Positions 38,419 through 47,063 of a stretch of 64,000 bases of DNA are shown in pieces (position 1 is the stretch's first letter; each line of letters opens with the position of its first letter). This stretch comes from Rhizobium sp. CB3090. GTDB taxonomy: Bacteria; Pseudomonadota; Alphaproteobacteria; Rhizobiales; Rhizobiaceae. The stretch lies in contig NZ_CP121663.1 in assembly GCF_029714285.1 (NCBI RefSeq), positions 248,001-312,000 on the forward strand, in the 5' to 3' direction. Below the pieces are notes generated by a model that was not told where the DNA came from, ran no database searches, and saw only the letters and a program-made list of their open reading frames with translations. The position numbers were made by a program, and so were the translations under genes.

Positions 38419-39348
38419 ATGACTACCCTTCAGGAAAATGCGGAAACGTCCCAGGTGGCGGTGGTAATTGGTCTTGGAGCCATGGGCATGGGCATGGCCC
38501 TCTCGCTCAAGACGGCCGGCTTCGATGTGATCGGTGTCGATATTTCCGCAGATGCCGTTTCCCGCTTCGTGCAGGCAGGAGGCCGCACCGCTTCCAGCAT
38601 CGCAGAAGCGGCAAAAGAAGCCGACATCGTCGTTTCGGTGGTTGTCAACGCGGCGCAGACGGAAAATGTCCTGTTCGGTACGGATGGTATTGCAGACCTC
38701 ATGCGTCCCGGTTCCGTATTTATCTCGTCGGCAACGATGGATCCCGCCGTGGCCGGCAAGCTTGCCTCGCAGCTCGAGACAAGGGCCGTCCACTATCTCG
38801 ACGCACCCATTTCGGGGGGAGCGGCGCGCGCCGCCAATGGAGAGCTGACGGTCATGGCCTCAGGCACGAAGGCTGCGTTCAGTGCCGCGCGCCGTGCGCT
38901 GGATGCCATGGCCGCCAAAGTCTATGAGCTTGGTGATACCGCCGGCGCCGGCGCGGCCTTCAAGATGATCAACCAGTTGCTCGCCGGCGTTCACATCGCC
39001 GCCGCCTGCGAGGCGATCTCGCTTGCCGCGAAACTGGGGCTCGACCTCGACAAGGTCTATGAGGTGATTACCGCATCCGCCGGCAATTCGTGGATGTTCG
39101 AAAACCGCATCCCCCATGTGCTCGCCGGCGATTACACACCGCTCAGCGCCATCGAGATTTTCGTCAAGGATCTCGGCATCATTCAGGATATGGCGCGGTC
39201 CGAACGCTATCCGGTGCCGCTTAGTGCTGCGGCATTGCAAATGTATCTCGCAGCCTCCGGCGCCGGCATGGGACGCGACGACGATTCTTCGCTCGCGCGC
39301 CTTTATGCGCAGCTTTCCGGCGCTTCGCTCCCAGAAAAGACGAGGTGA
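38419..39348 (+). CDS. ltnD: L-threonate dehydrogenase
   Basis: 309 residues of the beta-hydroxyacid dehydrogenase family. The NAD-binding loop VVIGLGAMGMGMALSL is at about residues 15-30, the substrate motif LDAPISGGAARAANGELTVMASG near 120, and the catalytic lysine in AFKMINQLLAGVHIAA near 175. Known LtnD enzymes oxidise L-threonate to 2-oxo-tetronate with NAD. AAGGA lies 8 nt before the ATG. It sits 62 bp after the transporter gene and 3 bp before otnI. LtnD rather than DenD (a short-chain dehydrogenase) points to L-threonate rather than D-erythronate as the main substrate. Confidence 0.88.
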   Translation: MTTLQENAETSQVAVVIGLGAMGMGMALSLKTAGFDVIGVDISADAVSRFVQAGGRTASSIAEAAKEADIVVSVVVNAAQTENVLFGTDGIADLMRPGSVFISSATMDPAVAGKLASQLETRAVHYLDAPISGGAARAANGELTVMASGTKAAFSAARRALDAMAAKVYELGDTAGAGAAFKMINQLLAGVHIAAACEAISLAAKLGLDLDKVYEVITASAGNSWMFENRIPHVLAGDYTPLSAIEIFVKDLGIIQDMARSERYPVPLSAAALQMYLAASGAGMGRDDDSSLARLYAQLSGASLPEKTR

Positions 39349-39351
39349 GCC

Positions 39352-40128
39352 ATGCCTGCTTTCGCCGCGAACCTGACAATGATGTTCAACGAATGGTCGT
39401 TCCTCGATCGTTTCGATGCTGCCGCAGAGGCAGGATTCTCCGCTGTCGAATACCTGTTTCCCTATGATTTCAAACCGGAAGATATCCAGGAGCGGCTTCT
39501 CCGCAACGACTTGACCCAGGCACTTTTCAACATGCCTCCGGGTGATTGGGCCGCAGGCATGCGAGGGCTGGCATCCCTGTCGGGCCGCTTCGATGATGTA
39601 GCCGACGGTGTCACCCGCGCGCTCGTCTACGCCGAGGCCACCGGTGTAAAGAACATTCACCTGATGGCTGGATTGGGCGACCGCAGCGATCCGCAGGCGC
39701 AAGTAAACTATCGTCATGCGGTGGAGCATGCTGCTGAACGCCTCGCCGAAAAAGGGCTCAATCTTCTGCTGGAGCCCATCAACGGGCGTAACATGCCCGG
39801 TTATTTCCTCAATGATTTCCATGCGGCCGCGCAGATGATCGGTGAGTTCGGCCTTACCAATGTAAAGCTGCAGTTTGATATCTATCATTGCCAAATCATA
39901 CATGGGGACGTGACGACACGCCTGCGGGAGCTGATGCCGATCAGCGGGCATGTGCAGATCGCCAGCGTGCCGTCGCGTCAGGAGCCCGACAGCGAAGAAC
40001 TCAACTATCCATTCCTGTTTTCCGAGCTCGATCGGCTCGGCTACACGGGATATGTCGGCTGCGAGTATCATCCTCGCGGTCGAACGACGGACGGTTTGGG
40101 CTGGTTCGAACCTTACAAGCGGGGATGA
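39352..40128 (+). CDS. otnI: 2-oxo-tetronate isomerase
   Basis: 258 residues, the Hyi/OtnI xylose-isomerase-like TIM barrel (MFNEWSFLDRFDAAAEAGFSAVEYLFPYDF; LFNMPPGDWAAGMRG; LLEPINGRNMPGYFLND; VKLQFDIYHCQIIHGDV; HVQIASVPSRQEPDSEELNYPFLFSELDRLGYTGYVGCEYHPRG). Known reaction: 2-oxo-tetronate to 3-oxo-tetronate, linking LtnD to the kinase. Its close relative is hydroxypyruvate isomerase, but the operon decides in favour of OtnI. It starts 3 bp after ltnD and ends 3 bp before otnK. Confidence 0.88.
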   Translation: MPAFAANLTMMFNEWSFLDRFDAAAEAGFSAVEYLFPYDFKPEDIQERLLRNDLTQALFNMPPGDWAAGMRGLASLSGRFDDVADGVTRALVYAEATGVKNIHLMAGLGDRSDPQAQVNYRHAVEHAAERLAEKGLNLLLEPINGRNMPGYFLNDFHAAAQMIGEFGLTNVKLQFDIYHCQIIHGDVTTRLRELMPISGHVQIASVPSRQEPDSEELNYPFLFSELDRLGYTGYVGCEYHPRGRTTDGLGWFEPYKRG

Positions 40129-40131
40129 TCG

Positions 40132-41394
40132 ATGGGTATTCTTCTTGGCGTCATAGCTGATGACTTCACCGGCGCAACCGACATCGCCAGCATTCTCGTC
40201 CGCGAAGGCATGCGGACCGTCATGTCGATCGGCCTTCCCACGCCGGCATTCGACGTTCGCGACGCGGATGCTGTCGTCGTTGCGCTAAAATCCCGTACCA
40301 CATCGGCAACGGACGCTGTCACGCAATCGCTCGATGCATTGACGTGGCTACGGACGCACGGCGCCGAGCAGATTTTCTTTAAATACTGCTCGACATTCGA
40401 CTCCACCGCCAAGGGGAATATCGGCCCGGTCGCAGATGCTTTGAGCGATGCGCTCGATGCGAAGGTTGCGGTTGTATGTCCCGCTTTCCCCAAGAACGGG
40501 CGGACGGTGTTCAACGGGCATCTTTTCGTCGGCAGGCAACTGCTACAGGATTCGCCGATGAAGGACCATCCGTTGACGCCAATGCGGCGTTCCGACTTGG
40601 TCGCGCTGATGGCCGAACAGTCCGTCCACGGCGTCGGCCTCGTTCCTCATGAGGTCGTCTCTGCGGGTGAAGGGGCGATCACGGAAGCTTTTGCCAGGAG
40701 CGCAGAGGCTGGACAACGTTACGTCGTCACCGACGCGATCCATGATGATCATCTCCGGGCGATCGGACGTGCCGTGCGAGGCCATAAGCTCGTAACCGGC
40801 GGTTCGGCGCTCGCCATGGGCCTGCCCGCCAATTTCGGCATTTCGCCACGCAAGCCGGCGGAACGCACATCCACATCTTCGGCGTCGCCGCGAACGGCCA
40901 TCCTTGCGGGCAGTTGCTCCGCAGCCACGCGCCAGCAGCTTGCCAGGGCCAGGGCGCTTTGGCCGAGCCGCAGGATCGACCTGGACGCTATAGCCAATCA
41001 GCAGCCCGTCGTCGAAGAGACCCTTTCCTGGGCGCAAAGCCAACCGGCCGATCAACCCGTTGTGATCTACGGTTCCGCCGATCCGGCCGAGGTGGAAGAG
41101 AACCAGGCGAAATACGGGTCCCAGCAGGCGGGTGCCATGATGGAACATACGCTCGCCGCGATCGCGGAAGGACTCGTGGCGAACGGCGTCAGTCGATTGC
41201 TCGTGGCCGGGGGAGAGACGTCCGGTGCGGTGATTTCGGCGCTCAAGGTTCAGGGACTTTCCATCGGCACCGAAATTGCGCCCGGAGTGCCGTGGACGAC
41301 GACGCTTTCGGATCGGCCATTGCAGGTGGCGCTCAAAAGCGGCAATTTTGGTGGTCTCGATTTCTTTGAACGTGCCCTGGACATTTCCGCATGA
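40132..41394 (+). CDS. otnK: 3-oxo-tetronate 4-phosphate-forming kinase (DUF1537)
   Basis: 420 residues of the four-carbon sugar-acid kinase family. The N-terminal substrate domain starts GVIADDFTGATDIASILVREG and includes FFKYCSTFDSTAKGNIGPV and VVCPAFPKNGRTVFNGHLFVG; the C-terminal nucleotide domain carries the GGETSGAVISAL motif near residue 362 and GTEIAPGVPWT. Known reaction: ATP-dependent 4-phosphorylation of 3-oxo-tetronate. Its stop overlaps the otnC start by 4 nt (ATGA), so the two are translationally coupled. Intact; the function is well supported by operon context. Confidence 0.9.
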   Translation: MGILLGVIADDFTGATDIASILVREGMRTVMSIGLPTPAFDVRDADAVVVALKSRTTSATDAVTQSLDALTWLRTHGAEQIFFKYCSTFDSTAKGNIGPVADALSDALDAKVAVVCPAFPKNGRTVFNGHLFVGRQLLQDSPMKDHPLTPMRRSDLVALMAEQSVHGVGLVPHEVVSAGEGAITEAFARSAEAGQRYVVTDAIHDDHLRAIGRAVRGHKLVTGGSALAMGLPANFGISPRKPAERTSTSSASPRTAILAGSCSAATRQQLARARALWPSRRIDLDAIANQQPVVEETLSWAQSQPADQPVVIYGSADPAEVEENQAKYGSQQAGAMMEHTLAAIAEGLVANGVSRLLVAGGETSGAVISALKVQGLSIGTEIAPGVPWTTTLSDRPLQVALKSGNFGGLDFFERALDISA

Positions 41395-42029
41395 GCGAGA
41401 CACGGATTCGCGATCAGATCGCCGGCTATGCAAAATCGCTGTTCGATCGTGGCTTAACGGCTGGATCGACCGGCAACATCAGCGTCCGCATCGATGATGG
41501 ATGGCTGATGACTCCGACCGGATCGTCCATGGGAGCCATCGATCCATCCCGCATCGCCAAGCTGGATGAGGCGGGGCGACACGTTTCGGGTGACGCGCCC
41601 ACCAAGGAAGCGTTTCTTCATCGCGTCATGTACGAGAAGCGGCCGCGCGCGCGGGCAGTCGTTCATCTGCATTCGACACATTCCGTCGCAGTCAGTTGCC
41701 TCTGCGGCCTTGACCACGATGATGTGCTGCCACCGCTTACCGCCTATTATGTCATGCGCGTCGGCCGTCTACCTCTCGTGCCCTACTATCCTCCTGGCGA
41801 CGAAGCCCTGGCACAGGCCGTTGCGGAGCGGACTACCAAGAGCCATGCGGTGCTTCTCGCCAATCATGGCCCGATCGTCGCCGGTACCGATCTTTCCGAC
41901 GCGGTTTATTCCATTGAGGAACTCGAAGAAACGGCCAAGCTGTTCCTGCTGTTGCGCGGCGAGAAAACCAGGCCCTTGAGTTGCGACGAAACGACCGAGC
42001 TGCAGCGGCGCTTCCCCGTCAAGTGTTAG
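41391..42029 (+). CDS. otnC: 3-oxo-tetronate 4-phosphate decarboxylase
   Basis: 212 residues of the class II aldolase/adducin family: GLTAGSTGNISVRIDDGWLMTPTGSSMG, metal ligands in VVHLHSTHSVAVSCL and LLANHGPIVAG, and YYPPGDEALAQAV. Known OtnC reaction: decarboxylation of 3-oxo-tetronate 4-phosphate to dihydroxyacetone phosphate and CO2, feeding glycolysis. It overlaps otnK and is the last gene of the threonate operon; the next gene starts 235 bp later with no transcription terminator recognised, so read-through into the biotin cassette cannot be excluded. Confidence 0.9.
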   Translation: MSETRIRDQIAGYAKSLFDRGLTAGSTGNISVRIDDGWLMTPTGSSMGAIDPSRIAKLDEAGRHVSGDAPTKEAFLHRVMYEKRPRARAVVHLHSTHSVAVSCLCGLDHDDVLPPLTAYYVMRVGRLPLVPYYPPGDEALAQAVAERTTKSHAVLLANHGPIVAGTDLSDAVYSIEELEETAKLFLLLRGEKTRPLSCDETTELQRRFPVKC

Positions 42030-42264
42030 GACCGACCGTCGCACGTTTTAAACTCAGTAAAGTGCTCGGATCAGTCGAGCGCACAGGCGAGACGGTTTTG
42101 CCCTGGCGAGTTGATCGTGTGAGATCTCCCATCGTCTGTGACCGCTGGTCATTGAAAGTTCTTCTGACCCCATCGTTCGGCCCATCGTGTACGGAGGAAG
42201 TCAGCCGAAAGCGGTTCTCATAGTATGGGCCGCGAAGAGGCACTCCGAAATACCGAGTACTCTG

Positions 42265-42705
42265 ATGGACCTGTCGAAAATAAAGACGCTGATCGATTTT
42301 GTCGGACGATCGAACATTTCCGAGCTGACGGTAACGGAAAAGGACGTCACGGTTCGGATATTCCGGACACCGGATCGGGCGGCCTCCGCTGCTCCCGCGC
42401 AGGTTCCCGAGAAAGCAGCGGCTAGTCCCGTCGCATCCAGCAGCCATGTTTCGGCAAATGCACCGGCCTCGGCCATCACCGTGAAGGCGCCTCTCTTTGG
42501 CGTGCTGCACCGCGCACCGGCACCGAAGGAGGAGCCTTTCGTCAGGGTTGGCGACACAGTGGAGGAGGGGCAGACCCTTTTCATCATTGAAGCAATGAAG
42601 GTCTTCAACAAAATCGTCGCGCCGCATGCCGGCCGCATTCTGCGCCTGACGGATATCGATGGCAGTGAAGTCGAAACCGGCGACGTGCTGGCGGAGATTG
42701 CGTGA
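42265..42705 (+). CDS. Biotin carboxyl carrier protein (AccB-like)
   Basis: 146 residues in the AccB layout: a short helical N-terminus (MDLSKIKTLIDFVGRSNISELTV), an Ala/Pro-rich linker (residues 38-70) and a C-terminal biotinyl domain with the biotinylation motif FIIEAMKVFN, in which Lys112 is the target. The downstream glycines and the DIDGSEVETGDVLAEIA end are normal. The start at 42265 is preferred because the upstream extension to 42187 is non-family. It overlaps the biotin carboxylase start (TGATG). Because KipI/KipA homologues follow instead of AccA/AccD, it probably serves a urea-carboxylase-like enzyme rather than acetyl-CoA carboxylase. Confidence 0.87.
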   Translation: MDLSKIKTLIDFVGRSNISELTVTEKDVTVRIFRTPDRAASAAPAQVPEKAAASPVASSSHVSANAPASAITVKAPLFGVLHRAPAPKEEPFVRVGDTVEEGQTLFIIEAMKVFNKIVAPHAGRILRLTDIDGSEVETGDVLAEIA

Positions 42706-44096
42706 TGGCAGCGCCTTTCGATAAGGTCGGTCTAGCGGAGCGACGTTTCGACACGGTTCTCATCGCCAATCGAGGCGAGATTGCAGTGCGAATTCAGCGC
42801 GCTTGTCGCGAACTTGGTCTGAAGATGGTAGCGATCTGCTCCGAAGCGGACAGGCAGGCAACCTATGGCAAGATGGCCGACCGCCTCCTGTGCATCGGTC
42901 CTTCGAGTGCGGCTCGGAGTTACCTCAATCAGGATGCGATCCTGCTTGCCGCGCGTCTGACCGGGGCCGGCGCCATCCATCCCGGTTACGGTTTTCTGTC
43001 CGAAAACGCTGCTTTCTCTGAAGCTGTCGAGAAGGCCGGTCTCGTCTTTATCGGTCCCGAGGCTTCCTCAATCGCAACCATGGGTGACAAGATATCGGCA
43101 AAGCGGGCGATGATCCTTGCCGGTGTGCCTTGCGTGCCCGGTCCCGACACGGCACTTCCGGATGATCCGGCTTCCATCGAGCGCATCGCGCTGGAAATCG
43201 GCTATCCCGTGATCATAAAGGCCGCCGGCGGCGGGGGCGGAAGAGGCATGCGGGTGGTTCCCGAAGCCGGCTCGCTGCACGAGGCCATTGCTCTGACGCG
43301 TGAGGAAGCGCGACAGGCCTTCGGTTCTCCGGCGCTCTACATGGAGAAGTTTCTCCAACATCCGCGCCATATCGAGATTCAGGTGCTCTGCGATATCTAT
43401 GGCAATGCCATCTGGCTCGGACATCGCGATTGCTCGATGCAGCGTCGGCACCAGAAGGTCGTGGAAGAGGCGCCGGCACTGGGGATTTCACCGGAGATAA
43501 TTAAGCCCGTCGGCATGGCCTGCGTCGAAGCGTGCCGGCAGATCGGCTATCGCGGCGTCGGGACCTTCGAGTTCCTTTACGAGAATGATGCGTTCTATTT
43601 CATCGAAATGAACACGCGCCTGCAGGTCGAGCATCCCGTCACCGAAATGACGAGCGGGGTCGATATTGTTCGCGCGCAGATAGAGGTCGCCCAAGGGTTT
43701 CGCCTGGAAACGGCCCAGGACGATGTAACCTGTATCGGCCATTCCTTCGAATGCCGCATCAATGCCGAGGATCCTGAAAGCTTCCTGCCTTCGGCAGGCA
43801 CGATCTCCGATCTTGCCCTGCCGGAAGGGCTGGGCATCCGGGTCGATACCCATATCCATGCCGGCTATCGAATTTCGCCCTATTATGACTCGCTGATCGC
43901 CAAGCTGATCGTCCACGCGCCCAATCGGGCGGAAGCGATGGTGAAAATGCGCGAGGCGCTTGCCGCCACTCGAATAGAAGGGATTTCTACCAACCTGCCA
44001 TTGCTTCGCGCATTGTTCGATGACGAAGGCTTCGCTCGCGGCGGGACGGATATCCACTACCTGCAGCAATGGCTCCAGCATCGGAGGGCGGCATGA
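42705..44096 (+). CDS. Biotin carboxylase (AccC-like)
   Basis: 463 residues from the ATG at 42705; an overlapping GTG one codon earlier is less likely. It has the whole biotin carboxylase fold: VLIANRGEIAVRIQRACRELG, HPGYGFLSENA, the ATP-grasp glycine loop KAAGGGGGRGMRVV (about residue 172), EKFLQHPRHIEIQV, HRDCSMQRRHQKVVEEAP, FIEMNTRLQVEHPVTEM and a C-terminal INAEDP. It carboxylates biotin using ATP and bicarbonate. The ATGA overlap with the next gene places it inside a coupled cassette. It could be a duplicate AccC, but the genomic company suggests a dedicated one. Confidence 0.9.
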   Translation: MAAPFDKVGLAERRFDTVLIANRGEIAVRIQRACRELGLKMVAICSEADRQATYGKMADRLLCIGPSSAARSYLNQDAILLAARLTGAGAIHPGYGFLSENAAFSEAVEKAGLVFIGPEASSIATMGDKISAKRAMILAGVPCVPGPDTALPDDPASIERIALEIGYPVIIKAAGGGGGRGMRVVPEAGSLHEAIALTREEARQAFGSPALYMEKFLQHPRHIEIQVLCDIYGNAIWLGHRDCSMQRRHQKVVEEAPALGISPEIIKPVGMACVEACRQIGYRGVGTFEFLYENDAFYFIEMNTRLQVEHPVTEMTSGVDIVRAQIEVAQGFRLETAQDDVTCIGHSFECRINAEDPESFLPSAGTISDLALPEGLGIRVDTHIHAGYRISPYYDSLIAKLIVHAPNRAEAMVKMREALAATRIEGISTNLPLLRALFDDEGFARGGTDIHYLQQWLQHRRAA

Positions 44097-44521
44097 GCGC
44101 GATCGACTTCAGCGATCCCTCAACCATCGCGGCGCTTACCGATGCATTGACCACAGCGGGGTTAGACGGTCTGGAAATATCGAGACCCGGCGGCAATCTG
44201 CGCATCGTGGTTTCCAAAGAGTCAGGCGCCCAAGTCAGCCTGACGGGAGACGCGCAGCCAGGCTTCGCCGCGATACCGGCGGCGACAGTCAAAGCGCCGA
44301 TGGCAGGTCAGTTCTATGCGCTGCATCCCTCGGATTCCGAAGGAGGTGAGTGTCTGCCTCGTACTGTTGCCGACCAAGACGTAATCGGCTTCATCCGCAT
44401 CGGTTCCGTATTGCTTCCGATCCCCGCTGGCCGATCCGGTTTGCTGACCAAGCAATTGGTAGAGCCCGACGCCCTGGTCGGATTTGGTGACCCCCTGTTC
44501 GAAATCGAGCCGATATCATGA
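44093..44521 (+). CDS. Biotinyl/lipoyl-like protein without the biotin lysine
   Basis: 142 residues. The N-terminal third (SDPSTIAALTDALTTAGLDGLEISRPGGNLRIVVSK) parallels the AccB N-terminus, and VKAPMAGQFYALHPS (about residue 67) is the first strand of a biotinyl domain. The second half continues GGECLPRTVADQDVIGFIRIGSVLLPIPAGRSGLLTKQL...VGFGDPLFEIEPIS, where the expected EAMKM hairpin is replaced by IGSVLLPIPAG with no lysine. It therefore cannot be biotinylated in the usual way. It overlaps accC before and pxpB after by ATGA junctions, so it is a conserved member of the cassette in position if not in known activity. A structural or docking role is possible. Confidence 0.78.
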   Translation: MSAIDFSDPSTIAALTDALTTAGLDGLEISRPGGNLRIVVSKESGAQVSLTGDAQPGFAAIPAATVKAPMAGQFYALHPSDSEGGECLPRTVADQDVIGFIRIGSVLLPIPAGRSGLLTKQLVEPDALVGFGDPLFEIEPIS

Positions 44522-45225
44522 TTGCTACTTCGAACACTCTTAAGCCATTGCACGAAATCATCCCCGCCATCAAAGGCCGAGCGCGGGTTTCCTGTATTGG
44601 CACTCGATCTTTCCTCCTTGAAGCGCCGGGCGAATTCGATCTGCCCGCACAAAGATGGATCTGGTCCCTGGCGCAAACGGTAAAGGGCTGGGCTGATATT
44701 GCGGAAGTGATCCCCGGCATGACCAATCTGCTGGCGATCTTCAAGGAGACGCCCGAAGATCCCGACATCATTGCGACGCGTCTTCTCGATGCATGGAACA
44801 ACGCCGAGAGCCTCGATCTGGCGGGGAAGGTCATCGAAATCCCCGTTCATTACGGCGGCTCTTACGCAATCGATCTTCCCGCTATCTGCGACTTCTGCGG
44901 ATTGAGTGATCGCGAGGTGGTGCGCATTCACTACGAGGCGAGCTACCGCGTCTTTGCCTTGGGAAGTGCCCCCGGTTTCGGCTACCTGCATGGCCTCGAT
45001 CCGCGCATTTACATGCCGCGCAAGACCGTTCCGTCATTGAGGATGGAGAAAGGCAGCGTAACGATCGGGGGAATGCAGACAGGCGTTGCGATGCTGACAG
45101 GCCCGAACGGCTGGAACTCCCTTGGCCACGCAGAGCTCCAGATGTTCGATCCGACCTCTGCGACACCAGCCCTGCTGGCGCCTGGCGATACCGTACGCTT
45201 CTTACCGGTGAGGATCGAGCTATGA
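44518..45225 (+). CDS. pxpB: PxpB/KipI-like carboxyltransferase subunit (AHS1 domain)
   Basis: 235 residues of the allophanate-hydrolase-subunit-1 (KipI) family: IPVHYGGSYAIDLPAICDFCGLSDREVVRIHYEASYRVFALGSAPGFGYLHGLDPRIYMPRK, SLRMEKGSVTIGGMQTGVAMLTGPNGWNSLG and a terminal LLAPGDTVRFLPV. In urea carboxylase this domain and the KipA domain together form the carboxyltransferase; in PxpABC they act with PxpA to open 5-oxoproline. Overlaps on both sides by ATGA. With biotin carboxylase and carrier next door the carboxyltransferase reading is attractive. The gene symbol reflects homology, not proven oxoprolinase activity. Confidence 0.85.
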   Translation: MIATSNTLKPLHEIIPAIKGRARVSCIGTRSFLLEAPGEFDLPAQRWIWSLAQTVKGWADIAEVIPGMTNLLAIFKETPEDPDIIATRLLDAWNNAESLDLAGKVIEIPVHYGGSYAIDLPAICDFCGLSDREVVRIHYEASYRVFALGSAPGFGYLHGLDPRIYMPRKTVPSLRMEKGSVTIGGMQTGVAMLTGPNGWNSLGHAELQMFDPTSATPALLAPGDTVRFLPVRIEL

Positions 45226-46217
45226 TCGAGATCGTCGAGGCCGGTCCCTTCAACACCGTCCAGGATCTTGGCCGACCTGGCTATCGCGATATCGGGGTTT
45301 CGGCCTGCGGCGCAATGGATCCTCTGGCCGTGAGGATCGGCAATATTCTCGTGGGCAATGAAGACAATGTTGCCGCGATAGAGGTTCAGACCTTTCCGTT
45401 CAAGCTGCGGTTCGAGGCCGGCGGTGTCTTTGCCGTCACGGGTGCGGACGGCCGTCCGATGCTGGACGGTCGGGAGCTGCTTGCCTGGTGTACACATATC
45501 GCCGAGCCGGGTCAGATTCTGGAGCTAAAGCAGCCGCCGAAATTGGCCCGCGCCTATATCGTGTTCCGTGGAGGGCTGGATGTGCCGGTCCTCATGGGTT
45601 CGCGGAGCACTTCGCTGCGCGGCGGCTTTGGCGGAAATGCCGGTCGCCCGCTCGTCAAAGGCGACAGGATTGGATTCGGCACGTCTTCAGATGCGCTGCC
45701 TCTGCCACCAAGCGGCATTGCCGTGGTCGAGCCGGCTGTGGCCTTACGCGATGTCTTTCCGGCTATGATTGACGGCGTGCTGCCGATCCGTGCGATAGCC
45801 GCCGGGGAGCATGAACTCTTCGCCGCCGATGGCGAGGCCTTCTGGAGCCAGACCTGGAGGATATCGTCGAGCAGCGACCGCACCGGTTATCGCCTCTCCG
45901 GCGAACCGATCAAACCGACGGCAACGGTCGAGATGCGCTCCCATGGCATCGTGCCCGGCGTGATCCAGGTTCCGCCCGGCGGCGAGCCGATCATTCAGAT
46001 GAGCGACGCCAATACTGCAGGGGGCTATCCCAAGATTGCAGGCGTCATCGAATGCGATCTTTGGCGTCTCGGGCAAGCGCGGATCGGGAGTCGGCTGCGG
46101 TTCGTGCGCTCGACGCATGCAGAGGCACGCACGGTTGAGCAGGCCATTGCCCGGTATGTCGCGGATGTCAGGCAGACCTCGCAGATGGTCAAGCGCGCTT
46201 TGAAGGCGATGGGCTGA
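45222..46217 (+). CDS. pxpC: PxpC/KipA-like carboxyltransferase subunit (AHS2 domain)
   Basis: 331 residues of the KipA/AHS2 family: IVEAGPFNTVQDLGRPGYRDIGVSACGAMDPLAVRIGNILVGN at the start, FAVTGADG, ARAYIVFRGGLDVPVLMGSRSTSLRGGFGG near residue 110-140, and the C-terminal RTGYRLSGEPI, SHGIVPGVIQVPPGGEPIIQMSDANTAGGYPKIAGVI. It pairs with the PxpB-like protein, whose gene overlaps it by 4 nt. Substrate specificity of such pairs (urea, oxoproline or another amide) cannot be read from the sequence. It is intact and of normal length. Confidence 0.87.
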   Translation: MIEIVEAGPFNTVQDLGRPGYRDIGVSACGAMDPLAVRIGNILVGNEDNVAAIEVQTFPFKLRFEAGGVFAVTGADGRPMLDGRELLAWCTHIAEPGQILELKQPPKLARAYIVFRGGLDVPVLMGSRSTSLRGGFGGNAGRPLVKGDRIGFGTSSDALPLPPSGIAVVEPAVALRDVFPAMIDGVLPIRAIAAGEHELFAADGEAFWSQTWRISSSSDRTGYRLSGEPIKPTATVEMRSHGIVPGVIQVPPGGEPIIQMSDANTAGGYPKIAGVIECDLWRLGQARIGSRLRFVRSTHAEARTVEQAIARYVADVRQTSQMVKRALKAMG

Positions 46218-46248
46218 CGGCAATCGCAAGGATCAAAGGGAGGAAACG

Positions 46249-47016
46249 ATGAAAATCGATCTGAATTCCGACATGGGCGAGGGTTTCGGTCCTTATCGGC
46301 TATGTGATGACGAGGCGATGATGAAGATCGTTTCGTCGGCCAATATCGCCTGTGGTTTTCATGGCGGCGATCCGGACACGATGGCGCGCATGGTGCGTCT
46401 GGCGAAAGAAAACGGCGTCGGCATCGGCGCACATCCGGGCCTGCCGGATCGGTCTGGTTTCGGCCGGCGCGAGCTGCCGTTCCAGCCGGACGAGCTTCGA
46501 CAGCAGATGCTCTATCAGCTTGGCGCATTGATCGCGATCGCCAAAAGCGAAGGCGTGACCGTCGGCCATTTCAGCTTTCATGCCGCCATGGGCAATATGG
46601 TCAATCGTAATGCCGCGCTCGCCGATCTGATGATGGATGCCATTGCCACCGTGGATCCGCGTCTTGTTGTGTTCGTGACACCTGACAGTGTAATCGAAAA
46701 GGCGGCAAAACGCGCGAAACTCAAGACGTTAGCGCTGTTTCTGGCCGATCGCGCCTATGATGCCCGCGGCGCGCTCGTTGCCCGCGGCCTGCCGGGGGCA
46801 TTGGTCAAGGACGAGGCTTCTGTTCGGGCGCGGGTGCGCCGTTTTCTGGCGGACGGAACCGTCGAGGCCATCGATGGCACCACAATCCAGATGCCGGCGA
46901 GATCGATCCTCGTGCACAGCGATACGCCCGGCTCGCTGGAGCTCGCCCGTATCGTCCGCAGCGAAATCGAGGCTTCCGGCGCCACGCTCGCGCCTGCGGC
47001 CGAGCTTGCATCCTGA
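46249..47016 (+). CDS. LamB/YcsF (PxpA) family protein with altered active-site loop
   Basis: 255 residues. The family frame is clear: MKIDLNSDMGEGFG, SSANIACGFHGGDPDTMARMV, GVGIGAHPGLPDRSGFGRR, YQLGALIAIAKSEGV, FLADRAYDARGALVARGLPGALVKD and VHSDTPGSLELARIV. However, the loop that normally reads HVKPHGALYN in PxpA is HFSFHAAMGN here (about residues 105-114), losing the conserved lysine, proline and glycine. The usual partner of PxpBC is this protein, but the change suggests another substrate or mechanism. It starts 31 bp after the KipA gene, preceded by GGGAGGA. Confidence 0.85.
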   Translation: MKIDLNSDMGEGFGPYRLCDDEAMMKIVSSANIACGFHGGDPDTMARMVRLAKENGVGIGAHPGLPDRSGFGRRELPFQPDELRQQMLYQLGALIAIAKSEGVTVGHFSFHAAMGNMVNRNAALADLMMDAIATVDPRLVVFVTPDSVIEKAAKRAKLKTLALFLADRAYDARGALVARGLPGALVKDEASVRARVRRFLADGTVEAIDGTTIQMPARSILVHSDTPGSLELARIVRSEIEASGATLAPAAELAS

Positions 47017-47063
47017 TTTGCTTCCAGCAACCAAGTTTTCCATCTCAGCGAAAGATCACGTCG

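Noticed and set aside
41981..42223. 80-codon plus-strand frame between otnC and the biotin carrier
   Set aside because: No motif, no convincing ribosome site, and it overlaps the end of otnC; regarded as chance.
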